In this document: positions 55,347-64,000 of the stretch, in pieces
Numbering within the stretch: position 1 is the first letter of the stretch
Layout of the letters: each line of letters starts with the position of its first letter
Source: Reticulitermes lucifugus
Lineage: Eukaryota; Arthropoda; Insecta; Blattodea; Rhinotermitidae
Length of the DNA: 64,000 bases
Assembly (NCBI GenBank): GCA_026260175.1
Contig: JAKCWW010000439.1
Span: 20,891-84,890, forward strand
Direction: 5' to 3'
Notes under the pieces: generated by a model
The model's input: the letters and a program-made list of their open reading frames with translations, nothing else
What the model was told of the DNA's origin: nothing
The model's database searches: none
Program-made: the position numbers and the translations under genes

Positions 55347-56132
55347 GCAGGAAAGGCTATATCCAACACAGCTGTTCCATTATTACAGCGCACCAAAGAA
55401 GAAAAGCGTGCTGTTATCAGATTTTTATGGTCGGAAGGGGAGAAGACGGCAGAAATTCATCGCAGAATGCTCTTTCAATATGGCGACAGTTGTCTCGTCC
55501 AAACAAAAGTGTATGAGTGGATGGAGTTATTCAGAAATGGAAGCACAAGCTTAGCGGTTGAACAGCATTCTGGCAGGTCACGAACAGGGTCTACCGACGG
55601 CAATTCTGAACAAGTTGAAGAACTGATCCGAGCAGATAGACGAGTGATAGTGGACAAAATTGCTGATAACCTTGGAATCAGCCACGGTTCTGTGCATATA
55701 ATTATTCACAAGTACTTTCAATTCAAGAAAGTTTGCGTGAGATGGGTGCCAAGAGAATTAACGACTGAACACAAGAAAAATCAAGTTGAGGTGTGCACCA
55801 GGCTACTGGCACGGCATCAAAAAGAAGTGAGCCATTTTTAAAATGTATAGAACAGGAGACGGAACGGGGGTTCACTATTTTGAAACTGAGAGTAAACGAC
55901 AAAGCATACATTGGAAGATCTGCCTTACACTCCGGACCTCGTGCCTGGAGATTTCCATATATTCGGACCTTTAGAAGATGCGATTCGAAGGGCTCATTTT
56001 TCGGGCGACAAGGAAATGAAACATGCGGTGCATTCGTGGTTGCCAAAACATTCTTTTTCCAGCAGAGTCACAAAGTTGGTTGAAAGTTTGACCAAGTGCA
56101 TTGAAACGAGGGCAGACTATGTAGACAAATGA
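55347..56132 (+). mobile_element. internally deleted mariner transposon (copy 2)
   Basis: The N-terminal half is well preserved in one frame: VPLLQRTKEEKRAVIRFLWS, EGEKTAEIHRRMLFQYGDS, VYEWMELFRNGSTSLAVEQH, SGRSRTGSTDGN, DRRVIVDKIADNLGISHGSV and KVCVRWVPRELTTEHKKNQV (both helix-turn-helix units of mariner). A frameshift near 55840 leads to YRTGDGTGVHYFETESKRQ, which keeps the first catalytic Asp (codon 55858) though the family motif is TGDETW. The next ~100 or more residues, including HDNAR, are deleted. The C-terminus resumes as EDLPYTPDLVPGDFHIFGPL with the third Asp (codon 55950) and ends CIETRADYVDK with a stop at 56130. No terminal repeats were identified. It is dead, with a different deletion from the copy at 42747. 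Confidence 0.85.
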
Positions 56133-56527
56133 CACACTTTGCACCTTTATGTATCTTTCGTTTTAGCATATTACCGTTATCTATTGACTGATCTTCGTAT
56201 AATAATAAAATCAAAATCGCACTTTTAAACAAATCTTCAAATAGTATAGAGTTAATGGAATTACGAGATATCATCCTATTTATCTAAACTCAATTACTAT
56301 ATTTCTGAGGTTTCTGACCTTTTTCTAACAGCGCGCTCTGCAATATTTATTGTGATTTCTACGTACTGGACTCACAACAGTTCAAATAAGGATCCCTAGT
56401 ATCAAAATCATTACCAATGGCTGTTGGCCCATTTTACTTTTATTTGTTCTATTTTTGTTTTCATGGCGGTGTCAGTTGAGACTATGACCTTAGAACGGTG
56501 ACCGCTAATGGGCCCACTGACCAGTTC
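56133..56527. other. unassigned DNA
   Basis: No feature recognised apart from the expected 3' flank of the mariner. Confidence 0.5.
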
Positions 56528-56712
56528 ACGAATGATGAATGTATACGGAGAATCGGTGGATTTGCAATGCCAGGGTAAAACCAAGTACTCGCAGAAAAAC
56601 TGTCCCTATTCCACTTCGACCTCACAAATTCCACGTATTTCCTTGGGACGTAACGCTGGTCTCCGCGCTGAGAAGCCGGTGACTAATCCTCTGAGCTACG
56701 AAACTGCAGCCA
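56528..56712 (-). mobile_element. tRNA-derived SINE family A with intact tRNA-like head
   Basis: The minus strand starts GGCTGCAGTTTCGTAGCTCA, giving a near-consensus box A (TAGCTCAGAGG), followed by TTAGTCACCGGCTTCTCAGC and GCGGAGACCAGCGTTACGTC (eroded box B). The body has GTGGAATTTGTGAGGTCGAA, GTGGAATAGGGACAG and CGAGTACTTGGTTTTACCCT. It supports a tRNA origin for family A. Confidence 0.65.
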
Positions 56713-56884
56713 ATTTTCCTTACTTATTCAGAAATTATACGTTTGTGGCTTCCGAGTCTGTAATTGACACGAAGTCTCTCGAAAATGACGGAGTGGTGCT
56801 CCTTGGCTGCACTAATTCTGTCAGCCAAAACTGACACGAAGTTAGTTACATCAGCAATAACGTGGAGTACCGCATTCTTGGTTC
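56713..56884. other. unassigned DNA
   Basis: No feature recognised. Confidence 0.5.
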
Positions 56885-57065
56885 TGATACCGTAGAGTAT
56901 GGCAGACGATTAACAATGTTTCGGGGGACCTACTACCTGCATCTTCAGGGTTTAAGTGTCTTCGAACGTGGAGATGGAAGTCGCAGGTTCCACTGCCACG
57001 TTGACAAAGTACCGAACTGCACGATACCGTACCCCAAGGACTTATGTTCTTACACCGCCGTCAGC
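56885..57065 (+). repeat. dispersed repeat with pseudo-coding string (family D-like)
   Basis: The peptide FRGTYYLHLQGLSVFERGDG, then SRRFHCHVDKVPNCTIPYPK, recurs with variants in a dispersed insect repeat. A related string occurs at 34650-34830. I do not know its class; the reading frame is a by-product of repeat sequence. Confidence 0.45.
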
Positions 57066-57833
57066 GCCTCTTACTAGGACTACCCAGAAAATAATTAGCT
57101 TGTTACAGCGTTCAGCCACGTGCAAAATAACGTGAATAAACGAAATTAGCATTGTCTCAAACTGTCTCAAACATACGTTGTCTCTCTCACTTGCTCCTCT
57201 ATTTCCCTTTAGTAAGTATGTTTTTGTTTGCGGGTCCTCCGCCCCAGTAAGTGACTTTTTTTTTTGTTGAAGTTCCCGTGTACAAGTGGACAACATAATT
57301 GATTAGCCAGTGGACTTCCTGGAAAGTTGGACTTCACAAGGCAGAGAATTACTACTAATGGATCTTGTGGTTGCTATATCCAACTGAACTGCTCCATAAT
57401 ACACTATCTCTTTTACCACACTCAATCCTCGCCCCTTTAAAGTACACCAGCAGCAGCTGGTAAATGAGGGTAATTTTTAAAGCTCTCCCGTCAAAAGAAA
57501 AAAATGCTTGTGCTTTTCATATAATCCGCCCTTTAATCCTTCGAAGCCCGAAGTTAGTCTAAATAATATTTTAAAAGAACTCCCTACCTCACAGAAAACG
57601 TAAAATTCCACCAGAAAGAAAAGATTAACGTAGCTTAAGAACAAGATCGCTACCAATTCAGACAGCATTATACGAAACATATAAAAGCACTCTGCGGGAT
57701 AAGAGCAGTGTTTAATGCCAAAATAGGCGGTACATATAGTAACCCATTTGTTTGTACAGGTTTAAACAAATTCAAAAGTCCACGGAATATAAGCGATGCC
57801 TTAAAACTGTGTACAATTAAGATTTACTTTGGG
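57066..57833. other. unassigned DNA
   Basis: Minus-strand frames at 57042-57296 and 57477-57680 are unrecognised. Confidence 0.5.
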
Positions 57834-58000
57834 ATAAACGCATTTTGTTGTAATTATCTTACAAAAACAGCGGCCCATTGCTTTGACGAAGAATAAATGC
57901 ATTTTGTTACAATAATCTGAAAAAACAGCGACCCATTGATTTGACGAATAATAAAAGCATTTTGTTACAATTATCTTTCAAAAACAGCGGCCCAGAATAA
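57834..58000. repeat. three-copy tandem repeat, 58-59 bp unit
   Basis: Units start at 57834, 57893 and 57951. Each carries ATAAAxGCATTTTGTTACAA, then ACAGCGGCCCATTG and TTTGACGAA. The third lacks the last part. Differences between units are point changes and 1-bp indels. Confidence 0.9.
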
Positions 58001-58429
58001 ACGCAAAAATACACTGGAAATTGCATAAAAAGCAACGTTTCAGATTCTTGTATAAATTTTAACTTTCGATTCGTACGTTTTTGTTTGTTAAATTAGCCTT
58101 TGTTAAAACAGTATGATTATATAAGTGTAATCTTAATTTTTAATAGCATTCTGTTTGTGTATGTGCATGCAGCAACAAAAATCAAATTCAATTTTCAGGC
58201 ACAAAATTCTAAATTATTTTCATACAACTTAATTTAAATCTATGCTAACCTAACCTAAAGTGACCTAGTCCTTTAGAAAATCAATGTTACCACATCCAAT
58301 ATAAAGTAACACATTCCATACCAAGTACCACAGACGACAGGATCCATGCAGCAGCACACACATAAGAGCAACTGAAGTGTATGAGACCAAAAACGATTCT
58401 TCACAAACACAGACACTTCGGAATCAACC
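58001..58429. other. unassigned AT-rich DNA
   Basis: A TAACCTAACCTAA string at about 58247 is the only local repeat. Confidence 0.5.
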
Positions 58430-58640
58430 TAATAGGGTAGCAATAGCAATAGCATTTGTACACTTGTATTAGTGTCGTGCGCCGTTCGAGCCTCGGTCGG
58501 ATCCTCAGTTGTCCTAAAATCCTTAGCTGTTCTCCGCCCTTCCACGCAAATTCAGGGCAGTACCTCCGTTATTTACCAAGCATTAATACCTGTCTCACCA
58601 GAAATAAATTCCCAATACAGACAGTTATGCTATAACGCTA
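58430..58640 (+). mobile_element. possible SINE with box-B-like signal
   Basis: GCCGTTCGAGCCTCGGTCGG at about 58481 resembles a Pol III box B. The sequence after it (TCCTAAAATCCTTAGCTGTT, CTCCGCCCTTCCACGCAAAT, TCAGGGCAGTACCTCCGTTA) looks like a SINE body, but no second copy is in this window to confirm it. Confidence 0.35.
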
Positions 58641-59619
58641 TAGTTGCGTTCTCGTGAGACCTCGCATTATACAAAAACGCGTAATAAAAATGGGGTCAGA
58701 TGGGCCCATCATCCAAACTTATATCTTCAAACTGGTCGCTGAAATCGCGTAATAGCCAAACACGCATATGCCAAAGTGGGCGTTATACAAACAGCGTTCA
58801 CCTATTCACCAGTCGCGTTAAGCCAATTCGCGTTAACGAAACGCTAGTAATAGCGGATATGACTGTACTGCACATGCCTGTCATCGGGAATAGAAAACCA
58901 GGATATTGACACAAAGCGTAGCGGTCTGTAAACAACCTGAGGGTAGGCGATTTTACAAATGACTACTGTCGCTAGCTAACTGCAAAGCTGTGCAGAACGC
59001 ATCTTCGTTTCTATTGAAACTCTCTGACTCTTCACCATTTTTCTCCCCTCTGGAATTCTGAGTGCATCAACTCAATTATGGTGCCATCCCTTCACAGGGT
59101 GTTTTAGGTACTCCACAATTTTCTTTCGCCGACAGTTTTATATCGATTGTTCTGTAAAGTCAAAAATTGAAAACACTTCCGTCTAGCGTATTGATCCAGT
59201 GGCTTATTTGAATGCATGTATCACTTGTCTTACCAAGATATGTTACGTAACATACGGCACAACAACTTCCAGAGGTATCTGAACTGGCGCAGAGTCTACT
59301 GCGATCAATAAATTAGAGTCTGATTATTCAGATTCATACATGTTCAGTCGTTAACTAGACTCGGTCGATATTCAGTTCAGCAGAAAAAGGACTACTAAAT
59401 TTCCTGGCTGTTTTCTTTTCAGTAAACGCTCCAAAATACAGATACTTTCAATAAAAGCGTTAAATAAAAATATATCAAAATTAAAACTAGAGGCGGTAAT
59501 TTTACAAACAAAATATTCCCCAAAATCTTTAAAATCCTGTACTTTTATGTAACTGCTGAAATGTCTAACAACAGATGGTGTGCGACTTTCGAATGAATTT
59601 TCACCATTAATAACAAAAT
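58641..59619. other. unassigned DNA
   Basis: The frame at 58700-58909 (69 residues) is unrecognised. Confidence 0.5.
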
Positions 59620-59875
59620 GATATGGTTAAATTTGAGGTTCTGTCGACCGTGGCTACGAAGATTACGGTCTTCCGATATGTTACTTCATGTAGTTCACTA
59701 CAAATTTACTGCCTCAATTTTATACCTCTCAATCCCAAGTCTTCTACCCTGAAGATGGAGGCAGTACGATCATCCGAAATCCAGTATATTTTTACCAGAA
59801 TATGCGACGTCACATTCCAAAAGACGGTGATCTTCATAATCACCGCCTTTAGAAAGAGCATAATTTATTTTTCAT
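59620..59875 (+). repeat. dispersed repeat family D, fullest copy
   Basis: Reads as one frame: MVKFEVLSTVATKITVFRYV, TSCSS, NPKSSTLKMEAVRSSEIQYI and CDVTFQKTVIFI. Fragments in the same order occur at 7320, 43512 and perhaps 51063. The conserved peptide-like strings reflect nucleotide conservation of a repeat; I cannot name the element. Confidence 0.5.
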
Positions 59876-59907
59876 AACTCCAAATTTCTGTAACAACGTA
59901 AAACGCC

Positions 59908-60030
59908 CAGACCAGTTCAGCGTCCCACCCAGCCTCCTACTAAATGAATAACGGAGGCTATTTACCCCCAGGTAAAGCGGATGAGGCGTGAAGCTAACGA
60001 CTCACCTCTATCTAGTACCGACGTTAAGAA
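59908..60030 (+). mobile_element. SINE family B fragment (3' body)
   Basis: CGTCCCACCCAGCCTCCTAC, TTTACCCCCAGGTAAAGCGG, ATGAGGCGTGAAGCTAACGA and CTCACCTCTATCTAGTACCG match the family B body in order. The head is missing. Confidence 0.6.
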
Positions 60031-61151
60031 AAATTGGAGTTGTACAGTCATTCCCAAACGCGTATATGGTGTGCACAGGGACAATTTTACCTTTTGTAGT
60101 ATTTGCTGAGAAAAAAAATAGCTTTAAATATTACAAACTTCAAGAAAAGTCTGCTTCTTATTTCGCTGTTTAACAAGATCTTCCTCAGCCGTCTTCAGTT
60201 GTCAACGTTATACAACATTGGATGGGAGAGTATATGCGAATAAAGATTTAGAGAGGATGTAGAAGAAAGAAATCGTGGAATATTTGGAAGTGTCATTTAA
60301 CAACTAGACGCTACTCAGAGGGCCAACGAAAAGCCTCACGAGGCCAGCCTGTCTTCAGAGCAAAGGCGCACAAAGCCCGGATGCGAAGTCTTCAGGGCGA
60401 CTAAGTTTTGCACGGTGGAGCCTAATATCTATCGGTCCTCAGCATGGAACTTGCTTTGTCACCTATCAGGCACCTATAATTTTGAGCCGCCTTCTAGATT
60501 TTCGGAAAAGTTGTGCACTCCTGCTCTAGATCGAGTTTCGAATCCAACACCTCTTGAATATGGGGATATAACACGTAAATTCACTAAACAAATATTTGGA
60601 TACTTATTTTTTGCCCTACTTGTAATGTGTTTATTCTCAAGATTACACCATGAAACAAAAACGGTTCCCACGTTAAATGTCATCTAATTATTCTAAACTT
60701 TGCTAGGTTAACAGTGCAAAAAGGGAAACTTCGTTAACACTTGAGAAAATTTCACAGCGTTAGGTATATAAGAAGTTGAGGGAAGTTGTTAAGGGTTGGG
60801 GAAAACAAGTTTTTTTTTGTTTGGTTTTATTGTGATCTATTTTGTTGGCGTGCTCATTCAGGCAGGGATAAAAACAGAACACAATGCAGATGACGACGAC
60901 ACGATCTAAGCCCCTTTCAACTTCCTCTTCTCGTATCATTACGAGGCTTCCCATCATTCACTCAAAGGTAAGGTAATTTCACAGAACATTTTCAAAACCA
61001 AATTCGTGCTTCAGAAAATATTAATTTATCACGACTCTATATCAGACGCTAGTCTCATGGCGGCCAGTACCGCCTCTTGTATAATATGAGATTTCATTTA
61101 ATAGGTGGTGTAGGTGGACATAAACGAAAATGAGCATTTCCTTTTCGACAG
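60031..61151. other. unassigned DNA
   Basis: Frames at 60415-60687 (+) and 60474-60683 (-) oppose each other and are unrecognised. A minus-strand frame at 60760-60957 is likewise unassigned. Confidence 0.5.
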
Positions 61152-61452
61152 CATCATCATCATCACGTAGTCTGTCTTGCGACAGGTCAATGCTTCTTCC
61201 AAAGCGAATTCTCTACACAGTGCTATCTAGTACTTCGTCTTTCAATTTCCATTATCTTGAATTTTCCTTACGGTCATCAATTAATTAATTACGCCTTCTT
61301 CCTCTTCTCTTCCTTTCTATCTTTCCTACAATAATGTGTGTTAGAAGGCAGTTCGTACGCAATGTAACAAATTCATTTGGCCTTCCTGCGTTTTGTCTCA
61401 TGTAGATAGATATTTCTTTTCTCCTTCACTCTATGTAATACTTCTACCTTTT
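61152..61452 (-). mobile_element. LINE fragment (family 1), decayed copy with (ATG)n tail
   Basis: The plus strand begins with CATCATCATCATCAC at 61152, the reverse of an (ATG)n tail. It then has GTCTGTCTTGCGACAGGTCA, CTTCCAAAGCGAATTCTCTA and GTTAGAAGGCAGTTCGTACG, tracking the copy at 49141-49460 along its length with a gap near 61280. The tail unit differs from the GAAT tails of the other copies. Confidence 0.7.
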
Positions 61453-64000
61453 CGATATATCGATCCTAATTTTTAAAAGACGATTAAATCAGCAAGGAGT
61501 CAGTTGCCAGCTAATTAACAAACTACGTAGCTAACGCATTCCTTGCACTTGTTTCCATGATTTACCTGCTCCAGCAGAATTCGAATTTGTAACAATCAAT
61601 ATCATACCTGCCATTTAACGTATCCACAGCCAGGTCAACACGCTTTACATTATCACGTCGTACTTCTCTACGCTGCAACGTTTCAACGTAATGTTATGGT
61701 AATTCCGTCAATGTCTAATCTCACATCAAATTCTTTCCCGCAAACTTACTTGAAGTAAAATGCTAAAATATTTGTTACTTCAAGAACACGTCGTTTATAT
61801 CCCGCATGTCTCATCCAGCGTGCTTTAACTGTAAGGGAGCCACAAAATATATTGATGATTGCAAAGTGTTAGGCTATATTTCCTGAACCATGATACATAA
61901 TTGAGTGAAATAAACGGTAAAATGACAACATTAAATTAAAATTGCTTTAACAAAGTTCCATCTCTTAATCTGTTGTTCTGCGGCACAAACATCGATGACA
62001 ATGTTTCAGCCCAAACACTTTCTACCATTTCTGATGATGTGGTTGCAGTAGCTGTCATAATTCCATATTGCAATGTTTAAGCTCTGTCTTCATAACTAAA
62101 GACTTTAAATGTGCACTCACTACCTGCTCCAAAAAAAAAACAAGATAAGTTAAATCTAGGAACCTACAAGTTAATTAAACAGAACCACTTCTACCCAACT
62201 GATAAAGTGGAAAATTTGCTAAAAAAAAAGGGCGGTGGTGCTTCCAGTTGGAAATATTCAAAGAAAATTCTCGGCACGTCAGGGTAAATTGTCCCTGCCA
62301 TGGTAGCTCCAAGGAACAAAGAAACAAAGAAAGAAAGTCACTGGGATCAAGAACAAAATTTCATCTTTGTATCTGCCGCATTACTTCGATGCATGTACGA
62401 AACGCAGATAAGGCAAATTGTAAGCGTGTGCTGTCACTTTTGTTTCTGCTCCATTCAGTTACGTGTCAGACTTATAAAAATACATAAAACTAAAACAGCC
62501 ATCACGATTTGTTGAAAACCTAAAGAGCTTTCAATACCAAACACAAAACTACTGCAGTCTATTTTAATTACTAAGCAGATTCTCGTGTCCTCCTTTTAAA
62601 ACATGCAAACAAAACTAAAATAACAGAGATTATAATTCCACCTACTGTTTCCTGTGGGTGCGAGAAGCGTCCTTTACCTCAAAGCAAGGACATAGGTGAT
62701 GCCTGAGGACATGTTACTGAGAATAGGATTTGGGACTATGGGAAAGGAGATAGGAATCAGAAGAAAACTACGTAAAGAGCAGCTGCATGTCGTGTATTGT
62801 CGGCCCCGTATTGTTAAAATAATTAAATCAGTCAAACAAAACACTACGGAATGTGCAGCAAGTATGGAATACATAATTAACGTATATCAGATAGACATGA
62901 TAGAAGTGCATTGAATTCAGCTAACTCAGAACAGTGTCCAGCAGTGGGCTCTGTATGCACACAGTAATGAGGCTGCAGCCTGCACATGAACAGAAACATT
63001 TGTGTGCGGATGACCCACTGACTCCACTTCATGGAGCACCCTGCACCAAGGACTACAGTTGACTGAAGGAAACTTCTGTGACGCTGCTACAAAATCTGCA
63101 AAGCAACGAACCTCGGATTTAATCAGTCGAACCACTCGACTTGGGGATCAAGTGAAGTACTTTGACATTGTACAGAAAGATATTATTTGTGGATGTGCTT
63201 TGTCATCACAAAAACCTACCACAAGCCATAATGTAAGCCGCTTACATAATGCAGCCTAATGGTTTCGCAGCAACAGGACACAAGGAAACTAAAATAAGAA
63301 GTAAGCATAGCTGACCATTTTGTCCTCTTGTGCAGAGCAGCTACAAATATAAAAAAACTACAAGTTTAATACTTTGACACTGGGTGTCCCATAAGACAAA
63401 AGTTTCATTTCGAATAGTTCCAGATACAGAAATAAAAAGAATAGACATTAAAAGAACAGCTAGAATAAAAAAGTATTTCAAATTATTAGATCCTCCGTCA
63501 TTTGTCATTTACGCAGTATCGTTTAACGTATTGACATGACTAAATAAGGGACTATTGTTCTCATATTTTATTCAGCAAGAGGAAGAGATAAACTCTTGGT
63601 CGGAGTAATATCCCTATTAAATATGCAACGGTTTTATGGTTGTTGACGACAAACAGCCAACAAAAATTACGAACTTATGAAATTATTCAGTTTTCAGTAG
63701 AATCTTTCTCGTTGTTACTACATTCAGACAGGCTTTGGGTACATTAAGGCACTGCCCAAAAGATATCAGGGATGAGACGGCCGAATCTGAAATCTATCAG
63801 TAACTCTACCTAGTGCTACGGTTAGCAACAGTATATTATCGTTGTATTACAGATAATTTGTAATCATGTGCCTATTTTATAGAAAATAAATTAAATGAAA
63901 TAAATCGTAGGAAGCTACAAATAACGTGTTTCCAGTTTAAATGAGAGAAGTATAATATAGAAGTTCAAGGATTTCAGTGTACAGAAGTATGTTAATGTGG
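61453..64000. other. unassigned AT-rich DNA
   Basis: About 2.5 kb without a supported feature. Frames of 66-79 residues at 62248-62515, 62674-62914 and 62926-63259 overlap on both strands and have no recognised domains. Confidence 0.5.

Noticed and set aside
58246-58259. CCTAA repeats considered as interstitial insect telomere sequence
   Set aside because: Fewer than three units, expected by chance in AT-rich DNA.
1-64000. Search for retroviral/LTR elements, Polintons, CRISPR arrays, rRNA and broken toxin genes
   Set aside because: No paired long terminal repeats, gag/protease/integrase motifs, Polinton markers, spaced direct-repeat arrays or rRNA-like sequence were seen by eye.

Overview
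The window looks like intergenic or deep-intronic DNA from an insect with a large, repeat-rich genome. A cockroach or termite (Blattodea) is most likely. That placement is an inference: the protein remnants of its LINE, mariner and hAT copies, and its abundant tRNA-headed SINEs, resemble repeats I associate with cockroach and termite assemblies, and no single diagnostic host gene is present. The DNA is AT-rich. I found no convincing host exon, no operon-like structure, no rRNA, no intact tRNA gene and no CRISPR array. Every longer open frame I inspected either lies in a repeat or shows no recognisable domain.

Layout. 1-4350: a LINE tail (877-1222), SINE scraps, otherwise unassigned DNA. 4355-6585: a long decayed hAT transposase, split by an antisense LINE fragment. 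6618-6830: a large palindromic foldback element. 7-13 kb: dispersed repeat pieces, a second LINE family (9822-10150) and a hammerhead-like motif (12670-12710). 13-17.3 kb: a LINE tail with its microsatellite, an inverted repeat resembling pogo/Tigger ends, a decayed ~19-bp minisatellite, a LINE fragment, and two SINEs of different families placed head to tail. 17.3-32 kb: mostly unassigned, with SINEs, a 21-bp minisatellite interrupted by an assembly gap, a tandem pair of hammerhead-like motifs, and GT and TA arrays. 32-43 kb: a second foldback hairpin, SINEs, an inverted repeat carrying a hammerhead-like motif in each arm, and a deleted mariner. 43-64 kb: LINE and SINE fragments, a decayed tetranucleotide tract of ~650 bp, an AT-rich stretch ending in a hammerhead-like motif directly followed by a second deleted mariner, and a 58-59-bp minisatellite.

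No set of genes works together here; the elements are independent insertions of different ages. The most interesting signal is a set of short dispersed motifs with a CUGAUGA...GAAAC core, a self-complementary ACAUGU/ACGUGU step and flanks that remain complementary although their sequences differ between copies. This is the pattern expected of small type-I hammerhead ribozymes of the kind reported in Penelope-like retroelements.
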